NCBI GenBank assembly: GCA_949152475.1
Contig: OX424564.1
Span: 27,836,165-27,900,164 of the forward strand
Source: Terebella lapidaria
Lineage: Eukaryota > Annelida > Polychaeta > Terebellida > Terebellidae
DNA: 64,000 bases
Direction of reading: 5' to 3'
Below, in pieces: positions 32,761 through 42,345 of the stretch. The position numbers were made by a program, and so were the translations under genes. Position 1 is the first letter of the stretch. Each line of letters begins with the position of its first letter. Below the pieces are notes generated by a model. It did not search any database. It saw nothing but the letters and a program-made list of their open reading frames with translations, and was not told the DNA's origin.

Positions 32761-33992
32761 GAGTAACTCCATGAATGACATATTTACAAAAAATTGTGCC
32801 CTCCAATCGGATCACACGAGAAATCTTTTTTTCATGTGAGAAACAAACGTTTGATATCAAGTTAATCTCACGACTGACTCATAGTAATATCCGTGGGACA
32901 GTCTATATTCAATTCAAAGCTTCTGGTTTAGGATCAAGGTGACTAATTCACATACTGATCATATGAGACATGATACTAAATTCGTTTCAACACCCAAGGA
33001 TGTCTGCGCATGAACTTTTAGAACATGATGACGTCACGGACACAAAAGTGTAACAACAATATGTAGCTCGAATCGAATATCACAAGTCAGATACTGTTTC
33101 TGAATAGAGAAAAATTCTCGTTACGATCTTTTAATATGTTATTAGCTGGTCAGGTTGTCAGTATTCATGTCAATCAAACAAATCAAAGAAACACCGTGAT
33201 TTCCCAGAATGTATTTGAATGCGTAAGAAAAAAAAGAATATAAGATGTTTCACATCAACACTTCCAAATGATGATAAAAAGACGAAGACAATTGGGACAA
33301 TATCATCCGAACAATATCCAATAGCTTCTGACCTTACCAACACCCATCTACAAGTTTTTTGGCTGAAAATGCCTAAAACCTATGTATTGATCCCTTGTAT
33401 TCAGCAAGAACCAGAAGTACAGTTTTGTCTCGTCTCAACTTGTAATAACTCTGATGCATGGGAACCGTGTACTTCGTTCGTCAGAACCCCTGGATAGACA
33501 GGGAGAGGAATACATGGAACTTATTTTCTTTAGACTGATGTTGGGCGATTGTATACAAGCATATACATGTATATAAACATGGCACTTACAAATGAACAAT
33601 AGCCAATTGTATTATATACTGAGTATGTGAAAGTTACAATAAATGTTAGGCCTACATATTACAAGAGAACTGAAATATAGCACCACTTAATTGTGAAAAT
33701 GGGAAATCTGAATGTTTATCTGAATGTGAGTGAACCGCAAACAAACTGTATGTTCGGAATCCGTCAATTCCCACGTCAAAATGCACGTATACCGAACACT
33801 CTGACAGGCGACGGAATGTACTGATATGTGAGTAGAAGACTTTCCTCGATGTGAACTGTTGGGTCTCCAATCATTACCGTGGTCGTTCAGTTGTTTGTTG
33901 TTGTTTTTTTTTTTCAAATTTATTCTGTTTTTCACACATGCCATGTACAACATACAAAAAAGATATCTATACATATAGCAATTCATGTAAAC
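32761..33992. other. Intergenic DNA, no gene seen
   Basis: I found no conserved frame or named repeat between long unit B and the LINE insertion at 34002. Confidence 0.4.
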
Positions 33993-35645
33993 AAATACAG
34001 TTTACTTCCGATCAGTGGAAAAATACTAGAGAGGATAATATTTAAACGTCTGTACCAATTCTGCGAGCTAAATAATTTGCTAACATGGCGAAATTCGGGT
34101 TTCAAGCCTTTAGACTCAGCCATGAACCAAGTGGTATATATAAGCCATAAGATCTACCGTGAATTGGAGAACGGGAGAGATATATGCATGGTCTACCTGG
34201 ATATATCTAAGGCCTTCGACCGAGTATGGCATACGGGCCTATTATACAAATTAGAATCGCTAGGAATCAATGGTAATCTTTTAACATGGTTCAGAAATTA
34301 TCTCCATGATAGAAAACAGAGAGTTGTAATAAATGGGAAAAGTTCCGAACTAATAGATATTCATGCTGGAGTTCCCCAGGGGTCAATACTAGGCCCTCTT
34401 TTATTTCTAGTATTTGTAAATGACATTGTCCAGGATATTGGAACCGACATATTTTTATATGCTGATGATTCAACGTTGATGAAAGTTATTCATGATCCAA
34501 TTCATAGCATATACGAGTTAAACTCGGACCTATGTAAACTAGAATATTGGGCAACTCAGTGGGCTGTGCAATTCAGCGCCCAGAAAACTGAACATATGAT
34601 CATATCCAAAAAGCGTGGACCAAGTAATTACCAAGTATTACGTTTCTTCAACACCGACATTCAAAGGGTGTATGAACACAATCACCTGGGGGTGTTGATG
34701 AATCACAAAATGTCCTGGGAACCCCATATTCAATCTCGGATTGATAAATGTGCACCAATGACAAATATGCTTGCACGACTATCACGAGTGCTTCCTCGCC
34801 GATGCAGGGAACAAATATATATTTCATACATAAGGCCAGTGCTTGAATTCGGCTGCCTATTGTATGACAACAGCCCAGAAAGTTCATCTCAATTGATAGA
34901 AAAAACCCAAAGAACGGCAGGTCTTATAGTCACTGGTGCTTACCGTCATACTGCTCATACCTCTCTGCTAACTGAACTGGGCCGGCCTACCCTTCAGGAC
35001 AGAAGGAAATATTATAAATTGACATTACTTCACAAAATTCAGTGCGGAAGATCACCACAGTATCTTCGTGACTGCCTGGAGTCCATGCATCCACCACTCC
35101 CTTATTCCTTGCGTAACGCTGCAAACTTGCGTGTTCCCGCGGCAAGAACATCATACCTCGCAAATTCCTTCTTCCCGTCAACCGCTCGCTTATGGAATAA
35201 GGTTCCGGTATCAATACGTTCGATACCTAGTAACAACTCATTCAAAGTTAAATTAAAACATATGATTTTTCCAGCTAAAAACAAACTGTTCTCATATGGA
35301 ACAGGTCACGGTCAGGTAAATTTGAGCCGAATTAGGATGGGCCTCAGTGGTCTTAACAGACATCGGCACAATTACCACTTTATCGACGATCCTCGCTGTA
35401 TGACTTGCGGTCACTGCGATGAAGACATCAATCATTACTTCTTGGTGTGTCCCACCTATGACGAACAAAGACATATATTATTCAATTCCGTGTCGGCAAT
35501 CATACAAGACTTCAGTGACCTTGACTCTACTCAACTCCTTGATATTTTAACCACTGGTTCGCATTTACTCGACTTTCCATCCAATAGCAAAATTTTCGAC
35601 GCTGTTTTCATATATATACTCAATTCCAAGAGATTCCTATCATAG
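33879..35645 (+). CDS. Non-LTR reverse transcriptase with C-terminal zinc motif, 5'-truncated
   Basis: Element-derived sequence starts at about residue 41; the first 40 residues come from flanking DNA and the listed start is a GTG. Motifs: LLPISGKILERI (42-53), YLDISKAFD (106-114, motif A), GVPQGSILGPL (164-174) and YADD (194-197, motif C). The C-terminal region has a CxxC...H...C cluster (CMTCGHCDEDINHYFLVC) that may bind nucleic acid. The endonuclease and any ORF1 are absent because of 5' truncation. The frame has no stop or frameshift, so the insertion seems recent. It probably belongs to the Jockey/CR1 superfamily; an exact clade is not assigned. Confidence 0.88.
   Translation: MVVQLFVVVFFFQIYSVFHTCHVQHTKKISIHIAIHVNKYSLLPISGKILERIIFKRLYQFCELNNLLTWRNSGFKPLDSAMNQVVYISHKIYRELENGRDICMVYLDISKAFDRVWHTGLLYKLESLGINGNLLTWFRNYLHDRKQRVVINGKSSELIDIHAGVPQGSILGPLLFLVFVNDIVQDIGTDIFLYADDSTLMKVIHDPIHSIYELNSDLCKLEYWATQWAVQFSAQKTEHMIISKKRGPSNYQVLRFFNTDIQRVYEHNHLGVLMNHKMSWEPHIQSRIDKCAPMTNMLARLSRVLPRRCREQIYISYIRPVLEFGCLLYDNSPESSSQLIEKTQRTAGLIVTGAYRHTAHTSLLTELGRPTLQDRRKYYKLTLLHKIQCGRSPQYLRDCLESMHPPLPYSLRNAANLRVPAARTSYLANSFFPSTARLWNKVPVSIRSIPSNNSFKVKLKHMIFPAKNKLFSYGTGHGQVNLSRIRMGLSGLNRHRHNYHFIDDPRCMTCGHCDEDINHYFLVCPTYDEQRHILFNSVSAIIQDFSDLDSTQLLDILTTGSHLLDFPSNSKIFDAVFIYILNSKRFLS
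33993..34001. repeat. Target-site duplication, left (AAATACAGT)
   Basis: The 9-bp sequence is repeated at 35847-35855 after the poly(A) tail, flanking the truncated LINE. Confidence 0.8.
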
Positions 35646-35849
35646 TGCCTAATATATGATTGTAGGAAAAAATTGACTATGCTCTGCCAAACATTTGACC
35701 TGTTTTTTAATGTATTTTTCATGTATATAAGATTGTTTGTTTGCTATCCATGCACAATTATTGTAATGATAAATGTGGAAATTACCTTGTGCCATTTTAA
35801 TGGCGTGTAAGATCCACTTGAAATAAATATTTTATAAAAAAAAAAAAAA
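34002..35849 (+). mobile_element. 5'-truncated LINE with poly(A) and target-site duplication
   Basis: The insertion starts inside the reverse-transcriptase finger (LLPISGKILERI), runs to a stop at 35645, and ends with AATAAA (about 35822) and an A-run at 35836-35849. AAATACAGT flanks both ends. This is a textbook target-primed insertion. Confidence 0.9.
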
Positions 35850-35855
35850 TACAGT
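35847..35855. repeat. Target-site duplication, right (AAATACAGT)
   Basis: This matches 33993-34001. Its first bases merge with the poly(A) tail, so the exact boundary is uncertain by a few bases. Confidence 0.8.
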
Positions 35856-36037
35856 ACATTACAGCATGTGCTGCCGTGATCAGCCTGTAGCGAATGACAC
35901 ATAAATGTTCACATTAAACAACTATGTAATCAAATGTAGATGATTTGCATCACCATTTTGTTCACCAGAAATGCTTTGTACTTATATTATAAATGCGATT
36001 GATTATCAATCATAGGACTATTTCTGAATCTCGACCT

Positions 36038-37195
36038 TCAAAGTTTTCTCCAGGACTTTTCTGATTCGTAAAGTACAGTTATATTAGTGTCTCTTTTGAA
36101 CTTGAATATACTTATACACTTCTTGGCTACCAATAAAAGAATACTGATTTTTTGGAAAACACTTTGAGACGTATCTAAGTCTGTGATGCCTTTGATTTTA
36201 TCTTTGATTGATAATGAAATATTCATACCAGTTAGAAACCGTACATCCCTTTCGACAGTTTCCCATAGACCCCTCACATCTTCACATGTTACAAAATAAT
36301 GTTCGATATTGTCTTCAACTTTACAAGTTATACACGTGCTTTCTCCACTTACTTTTATTCTACTGAGATATTTGCGAGTTGGATAGATGTGATGCAATAT
36401 ACGCAATTGTAAGTATAAGAGTGATACTTCTCTGGTAGTTAGGTATAACAGTTTCCAAATGGATTCGGTTGTGTCGTGCCTAGTGTGAAGTGTATCCTCT
36501 ATTTTAGTTTTTGTTAATATTTTTCTGAAATTTTGAGTGTGATATTCACTGATAGGTGTTGTGTATAAAGTTAAAGTAAAGTCACGTTCTTCACATATGT
36601 GCGATGTGTTATGTTTCATTAATGCATGCTTAACTACGTTATATTCTAGCATCGTCACCCCGCTATATTCGACAATATTTGCTATTTGATCATATGACAA
36701 TATTTTACCATCCTGGCATATATCTGAAAGAAACAAAATATTTTTGTTTATCCACCGTTTGAAGAATAGTACTTTATTTTTATATTTTATATCTTTGTTA
36801 TTCCAAATGGATTGAGAGCAATCCTGTTGTAAAACAGGGCAGTTAATATTAACAACCGTCAGCCACCTTTTAACTAGGTCTTTATAAAAACTAGGGAAAA
36901 ACCCGTCTAACCCTTTAAACTGACTGAAGTCTACGTTGGCCTTGAAGACAAAATAATTAGAACCAAATCGGGACAGATATTTACTTGGTATGATACGCCA
37001 TGCCCCGTTACCACATGTAACTAGCAATTTTACCCATTTTAGTGTGATTGCCAACTGTAAATCGTGCATGTGTATCATGTTACCCCTCCCCCCCCCCCCC
37101 AATGCATTTTGTCCTGTATCATGACTGTTCGTTTCACCCTCTCCGTTGATGTACATTTGGTTTCCTTTCCATCGTGTGTTTTTCGAGAAGACCAA
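36038..37195 (-). CDS. Tx1/L1-like ORF2, C-terminal part
   Basis: This continues the reverse-transcriptase ORF after a frame change at the C-run 37088-37100. It starts at an arbitrary TTG, so the first ~35 residues overlap the previous frame. HDLQLAITLKWVKLL matches the post-RT region expected in L1-type ORF2. Near the C-terminus, CITCKVEDNIEHYFVTC forms the CxxC...H...C cluster found in these proteins, probably for RNA binding. It would not be made as a functional protein on its own. Confidence 0.78.
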   Translation of the reverse strand: MVFSKNTRWKGNQMYINGEGETNSHDTGQNALGGGGRGNMIHMHDLQLAITLKWVKLLVTCGNGAWRIIPSKYLSRFGSNYFVFKANVDFSQFKGLDGFFPSFYKDLVKRWLTVVNINCPVLQQDCSQSIWNNKDIKYKNKVLFFKRWINKNILFLSDICQDGKILSYDQIANIVEYSGVTMLEYNVVKHALMKHNTSHICEERDFTLTLYTTPISEYHTQNFRKILTKTKIEDTLHTRHDTTESIWKLLYLTTREVSLLYLQLRILHHIYPTRKYLSRIKVSGESTCITCKVEDNIEHYFVTCEDVRGLWETVERDVRFLTGMNISLSIKDKIKGITDLDTSQSVFQKISILLLVAKKCISIFKFKRDTNITVLYESEKSWRKL

Positions 37196-38355
37196 ATAAA
37201 TTTGAAAAACAAAGTGTTCAACCTGTTTACCACTGCGTCCGGTAAAATAATTCCTTGCATGATATAGGTGAATTGAGATAATAAAAATGATTTTACAAGA
37301 GTAACTTTCCCAAATAAAGTTAAATACCGTCCAGACCAGCTTCGAATAATCGACTCACATTTCTCTATTCGTGTGTTCCAATTCTCTGATAATTCAGAAG
37401 CTACACAATCGCTTCGAAAATATACTCCAAGTAGTTTTATTGTATTATCCGGATATATCTTCCACTGTAAGCCAGCTAATTGTTTCCGTCTACATTTCCA
37501 GCACCCCATCCATATAGCTATAGTTTTATTTCGATTAAGAGTTAATGATGAAATTTGAGAAAATATTTGTATAATGTGTAGGCTTTCAAAAACGGAATTT
37601 TCGTCACCCAAAAACAATGTTGTGTCGTCCGCATATTGAACAACTTTAATAGACTGAAGTTCGTTTTCGTTGTTTTTAATATTTATACCCCGAATAGACG
37701 GCGTTTGACGTATTTTGCATCCTAGTAGCTCGCATGCTATAACAAAACATAGCGGCGATATGGGACAGCCCTGACGGATGCCCCTTTCTAAATTAAACCA
37801 CTCAGAAAGCCATCCGTTATATGATGTGCAACTTATCGTTTTATAATTCAAAGCCTTTATCCATTTCATAAAATCTGGCCCGAACCCAAATAATTCCAAT
37901 GAAGATGTTATGAATTCTTTAGATATGGTGTCGAATGCCTTTGAGTATTCTAATGAAATTAAAATTCCGGGTGTGTTAGTGTGATTTGTGTATTCAAGAA
38001 TGTCATCTACAGTTCTAATTACTACACCCGAATTACGTCCCTTGATAAAGCCGTTCTGGTCTTCACTAACGATTTCTCCAACCACCTTTTTTAAACGATT
38101 ACATAATGTTTTTGCCAAAATTTTGTAGTCCGTGTTGGTCAGACTCAGCGGTCTCCAATTTGCTAATTGATTACGGGGCAGTGATTTACCTTTATGTAAT
38201 AAAGTTAAAATTCCTTTCCTTTGTGATATTGATAGCGAACCCAAGCGGAAAGATTCATTATAACAATTGAGTAAAATAGGATGAATACTCGACCAAAATG
38301 TTTTATACCAGAGGGTGGTAAGGCCGTCACATCCTGGACTAGAAGTAGTCTTCAT
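37075..38355 (-). CDS. Tx1/L1-like ORF2, reverse transcriptase part
   Basis: Motifs in order: SSPGCDGL (5-12), NWRPLSLTNTDYKILAK (66-82), QNGFIKGR (100-107), ISLEYSKAFD (133-142), RGIRQGCPISPLCF (191-204), QYADDTTLF (240-248) and KLLGVYF. Motif A normally has a catalytic Asp where this copy has Glu (E135), which would be expected to cripple polymerisation. The true frame extends upstream of the listed ATG to about 38450. There it loses register with the endonuclease ORF around a T7/A7 run. Clade placement in L1/Tx1 rests on the motif wording and is fairly secure. Confidence 0.85.
   Translation of the reverse strand: MKTTSSPGCDGLTTLWYKTFWSSIHPILLNCYNESFRLGSLSISQRKGILTLLHKGKSLPRNQLANWRPLSLTNTDYKILAKTLCNRLKKVVGEIVSEDQNGFIKGRNSGVVIRTVDDILEYTNHTNTPGILISLEYSKAFDTISKEFITSSLELFGFGPDFMKWIKALNYKTISCTSYNGWLSEWFNLERGIRQGCPISPLCFVIACELLGCKIRQTPSIRGINIKNNENELQSIKVVQYADDTTLFLGDENSVFESLHIIQIFSQISSLTLNRNKTIAIWMGCWKCRRKQLAGLQWKIYPDNTIKLLGVYFRSDCVASELSENWNTRIEKCESIIRSWSGRYLTLFGKVTLVKSFLLSQFTYIMQGIILPDAVVNRLNTLFFKFIWSSRKTHDGKETKCTSTERVKRTVMIQDKMHWGGGGGVT
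37088..37100. repeat. 13-bp C run at a frameshift
   Basis: The homopolymer (G run on the coding strand) sits exactly where ORF2 moves from the frame of 37075-38355 to that of 36038-37195. Polymerase slippage in the genome, or a sequencing or assembly error, would each explain it. Confidence 0.85.
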
Positions 38356-38462
38356 ATTTTGTAGTGCTTTTCCCCTTTCAGAGACAGTAACAGTGCCTTC
38401 ACACGACTGTTGGTAATCAAAACGGAACCGTGACTCCTTGTAAAAAAATGTAGCAATGTGTG

Positions 38463-39455
38463 TTAATCATATTCTTGTTTTTTCTTATATAACTCGGCAT
38501 AGAAACACCTTTGTTCGGTAATGATTCGACTCTGATCTTCTGTTATGTTACCCCCATCCAGCTGCAAAGATCGCATTATTTTCTTTTTCCCTCTGGCTTT
38601 CTCGATATTTAGAAAATACTTTGTGTTCTTCTCCCCTTCTTCTGCCCACTGTACTTTTGCTCTAATTTTTGCACCCCCATCATAGTGTACCGAAGACACT
38701 TCAAGCTCTTTTTCTAGCATACGTGCTTTATTTATCAGTTCACAAGATGGTGAGTTTGAAATTTCCATATTGACTCTGGATAGTTCATGTTCTATTTCTT
38801 TAATACGACACTTAGTATTAACAGCACAAATTTTGCCATACGAGATTGCATAATCTTTTACCTTTCTTTTGCATAAATCCCACAAAACGCAACAATTCTC
38901 GCCCGTATTGTAACTGGTTTCGATAATTTTTCTGGTTTCTTCTAGGTAAATTGGGTCATTTAAATATGAATCATTATGCTTCCAGTATCCGGGACCTTTT
39001 TTATCATTACTGTTTTCAATTTGCATAATAACAGCCCTGTGATCAGTGAAAGGAATATCCATAATGCGCGACAAGGTGACGATACCAGATGTTACATCGT
39101 CCACAAAAATATAGTCTAGCCGTCTCAATATCTGCCTGGTTTTATTTGACCATGTGAACTCTTTTAAGTTAGGATTGCATGACCTCCAAATATCGGTTAG
39201 TGTCAACGAATCTACCAAATTATTAAACGAAGCAATTTCAGTTTTTTTGTGAGGTAATCCCGCGATATTGTCTTGTGTGCTAATTGTGCAGTTGAAATCG
39301 CCCCCCAAAATAACTCTATATTCCTCTGTATAGGTTGACAAAAGAGTATTCAAATGTTCATAGAATTGTATTTTTTCATCATAATTGTTAATTGTTAGGT
39401 GCGTATACATTAGCACAACAATAAGTGTCGTCCTCATGATCAAATGCCACCGCAA
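38463..39455 (-). CDS. Tx1/L1-like ORF2, endonuclease part
   Basis: This is an exonuclease-endonuclease-phosphatase (APE-like) domain that would nick target DNA. Visible motifs are GGDFNC (51-56), a RRLDYIFVD block (111-119) and FTDHRAV (136-142), with the catalytic Asp and His. A spacer rich in Lys and Glu follows, including GEKNTKYFLNIEK, usual between endonuclease and RT in L1-type ORF2. The listed start is a TTG created by a frame change. The domain's N-terminus lies at 39456-39700 in other frames. The frame ends at a stop just before the RT part. Confidence 0.82.
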   Translation of the reverse strand: MRWHLIMRTTLIVVLMYTHLTINNYDEKIQFYEHLNTLLSTYTEEYRVILGGDFNCTISTQDNIAGLPHKKTEIASFNNLVDSLTLTDIWRSCNPNLKEFTWSNKTRQILRRLDYIFVDDVTSGIVTLSRIMDIPFTDHRAVIMQIENSNDKKGPGYWKHNDSYLNDPIYLEETRKIIETSYNTGENCCVLWDLCKRKVKDYAISYGKICAVNTKCRIKEIEHELSRVNMEISNSPSCELINKARMLEKELEVSSVHYDGGAKIRAKVQWAEEGEKNTKYFLNIEKARGKKKIMRSLQLDGGNITEDQSRIITEQRCFYAELYKKKQEYD

Positions 39456-39700
39456 TCACCCGTTTTTCCACAAACAATAGCCTCAAGTTTTCAGGACTAA
39501 AATCTTTACTTATCAAAATGATTTGACCACAACTATGTTTAGTACCACTCTGACGACCACGCTGTTCTGTCTTCTTCGATAAAACATGTTTCTTGTAGCA
39601 TAATTATGTCAATCTTTAACTTTTTAAAACGAGTGAAGAGAGATGAGCGTGTTCGTCTGCTTCTTAATCCACGAACATTGGCTGTCAATATTCTAGCCAT
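39456..39700 (-). pseudogene. Tx1/L1-like ORF2, N-terminal endonuclease fragment
   Basis: An ATG at 39698-39700 begins MARILTANVRGLRSRRTR, the opening strand and NxxGL-type motif of the endonuclease, followed by IIMLQET with the metal-binding Glu. The frame then shifts near 39540 and continues in a second frame (ILISKDFSPENLRLLF) up to the 39455 ORF. It is the broken start of ORF2. Confidence 0.75.
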
Positions 39701-40005
39701 AATGATATTATTGAGGGCATAGGCATATGCGTATATTGAAAGGGGTACCCAACAACGAGCAAGCGTTCGACATTACTGAAAACATACAAACGTGTTTCAA
39801 AAAGAGTAATCAAAAACGTGTTTGACATGTTAAATTGTGCGTGTTTATCATAATCAAGTAGAAATACATAGCAATTTTTCGACAATTTTCCATGACTCAT
39901 AAAAGTCATGAAAAAGACAAACAAAAATAGTCCATCAGCCGTAACAGAAGTCCGGGTCCTGGTACCGTTGTCATCATTGCGATTCTGTTTGGAGCGGAAC
40001 CAATA

Positions 40006-40353
40006 TCATTCCAGGATTTGGGACGTGGTCGGTGTTATGAGAGTGTCCCTTGCGGCCTTCTCTGGACGAACGCAGTGGGTAAGATCCGACAAGTTTACCG
40101 GACTTGAAGGTTTCCTCTTCCTAGATGGGGAGCGGAGGTTGGCTGTGTCTGACACGGAGTTGATGAATTTGTCGGCTATCGAGAACAATTCAGGTGAGGA
40201 CGTGGATTTTGTTAGAGGTGCGGCGAGAGCTTCAGAGAGGAGAGTTTCTGCCAGTTTCAAGGCGTCAGACGATTCGACGCCGGCGGATTGTGTGTTGTTT
40301 TCAATACTTCCCACGTCCGGAAACACCTGGCCCTCACTGCTCGTCAAGCCCAC
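40006..40353 (-). pseudogene. Possible ORF1 remnant of the Tx1/L1-like LINE
   Basis: This 115-codon frame lies upstream of ORF2 on the same strand, about 300 bp away. It is Ser/Thr-rich with a basic patch (RSPSRKRKPSSP). No zinc knuckle, RRM or coiled coil is visible, so identification as the ORF1 C-terminus rests on position only. The listed start is GTG. The frame is cut off near 40385 by the hairpin and foldback element. Confidence 0.35.
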
Positions 40354-40391
40354 TGCAGAGGGTGAGCGATCCGCTTGAACATCTTAGATAA

Positions 40392-40424
40392 TATCAGAAA
40401 CCCATAAGTTGTGGGTTTCTGATA
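40392..40424. repeat. 13-bp perfect hairpin at an element junction
   Basis: TATCAGAAACCCA (40392-40404) and TGGGTTTCTGATA (40412-40424) are perfect inverted repeats around a 7-nt loop. They lie between the Tx1/L1-like LINE and the foldback element, so the hairpin may be a terminal structure of one of them. Confidence 0.85.
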
Positions 40425-40429
40425 ATATC

Positions 40430-42345
40430 CGTTTCGCTCTACAACGTACCGTTTCCGAGATATGGCTGAAAATGAAAAATGCCGACTCAGCAGAAAAAAA
40501 ATTGATCCAGGGCCAAGTTCACCCAACATACCGCTAAGACATGTTTGTCTAGTGTCACGAGTCCGAAAATAACGTCTGTTTCGTTTTAGGACCTACCGTT
40601 TCCAAGATATAGCCGAACATGAAAAATGCCTACTGAGCAAAAAAAATTTGGCTCAGGGCCAGGTTTACCCAACATACCTCTAAAACATATTTTTCTAGTC
40701 TCACGAGTCCGAAAATATGACGCACCGTTCCCGAAATATGGCCGAAAATGAAAAATGCCGACTCAGCAAAAGAAAATGAGGCTCAGGGCCAAAATCAAAA
40801 ATGGGGCTCAGGGACAAAGTGTCACAAGTCCGAAAAAAACGTCCGTTTCGCTCTACGATGCACCGTCTCCGAGATATGACGGAAAATGAAAAATGTCCAA
40901 AAAAAAAATCTGGCCCAGGGCCAAGTACACTCAACATACCCCTAAGACATGTTCGTCTAGTGTCACGAGTCCGATAATAACGCCCGTCTCGCTTTACGAG
41001 GCACCGTTTCCGAAATATGAAATGAACCAAGGATGACGCACCAAAAATATTTTTGGCCTCTGGGTCAAAGGTCATTTGACGGATTGACCCCCATAATCAA
41101 TACGGTTCCTCTGCGACACTATATCAACCTATTTGTCCAGTTTCAGAAGTGTAGCACAAGTACTCTTCGAGTTATCATCCGGAAACCATTTTGACACAAA
41201 ATTCATCCTCACGGACTAACCGGACGTCGGATTCATCTAGGGTTCAGCTACGTAATATATGTGAGAAATGTTGAAAATTTCTCGGATATTCGTCAAGGCG
41301 TTCTTGAGTTATCGTCCGGAAAGCGAAAAGTTAAAAATAGAAGAAAGAAATTCTGACAAAACCATAAGGACATTTCGTGTGGGAAAGCCCTAATAATGAC
41401 ATATTTACTTGACTGTCAGGTATTTGTTGAAATATTTTCAAATATTTCCATTTGGCCATGTTACGAACATGCAGAAAATGACCCTAATGTTTTGGAGCCG
41501 GCTCCGCGGTCCGGTTAATTCGTGAGGAAGAATTTTGTGTCAAATGGTTTCTGGATGATAACTCAAAAAGTGCTTGTGCTACCATTCCGAAACTTGACAT
41601 AAATGTTGATATAGTGTCACAGAGGAACCCTATCGATTATAGGGTCAATCCCTTTCAACGACCTTTGACCCAGGGGCCGAAAACAATTTCGGTGAGTCAT
41701 CCTTGAGGTTCATTGCATATCTCAGAAACGGTGCATTGTAGAGTGAAACGAACGTTATTTTCGGACTCGTGACACTTGATAAACATGCCTTAGGGGTAAG
41801 TTTGGTGAACTTGGTCCTGGGCCAATTTTTTTTTGCTGAGTCGGCGATTTTCATTTTCAGCCATATCTCGGAAACGATGCGTCGTAGAGCGAAACGGAGG
41901 TTATTTTTGGACTCGTGACACTAGACAAACATGTCTTAGGGGTATGTTGGATGAACTTGGTCCTGGGCCAAATTTGTTTTTGCTGAGTCAGCATTTTTCA
42001 TTTTCAGCCATATCTCAAAAATGGTGCGTCGTAGAGCGAACCGGACATTATTTTCGGACGCGTGACACTAGGTAAACATGTCTTAGGCCCTGGGCCAAAT
42101 TTTTTCTTGCTGAGTTGGCGTTTTTCATTTTCGGCCATATCTCGGAAACGGTGCGTTGCAGAGCGAAACTGGCGTTATTTTGGGGGCATATTGAGTGAGC
42201 TTGGCCCCGGGCCAAATTTTTTTTGGCTGAGTCGGCGTTTTTCATTTTCGACCTTATGTCGGAAATGGTGCGGACTGGTGACACTAGACAAACATGTCTT
42301 AGGGGTATGTTTTTTTCATTTTCGGCCATAAGTATTGGAGAAAGT
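40430..42345. mobile_element. Foldback element 2 with ~140-bp repeat arms
   Basis: The left arm (40430-41230) has about four to five minisatellite units and then a unique stretch (GCCTCTGGGTCAAAGGTCAT, ATCATCCGGAAACCATTTTG). The right arm (about 41510-42345) carries the same features in reverse order and complement. The centre (about 41230-41510) includes GTTATCGTCCGGAAAGCG and GAGCCGGCTCCGCGG. No transposase is encoded. One arm plus centre also exists at 25850-26893. Apparent open frames are repeat artefacts. Confidence 0.75.

Larger units (their letters stand above)
36038..40385 (-). mobile_element. Tx1/L1-like LINE, decayed
   Basis: On the minus strand, a possible ORF1 remnant (about 40385-40006) is followed by an ORF2 that starts near 39700 and runs to 36038 through at least three frame changes. 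The order endonuclease, reverse transcriptase, C-terminal CxxC...H...C motif, with RPLSLTNTDYKILAK and RGIRQGCPISP, is typical of the L1/Tx1 group. Both the 5' UTR and an intact ORF1 are missing; the 5' side ends at the hairpin and foldback element near 40390. No poly(A) tail or target-site duplication was identified. Confidence 0.8.
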
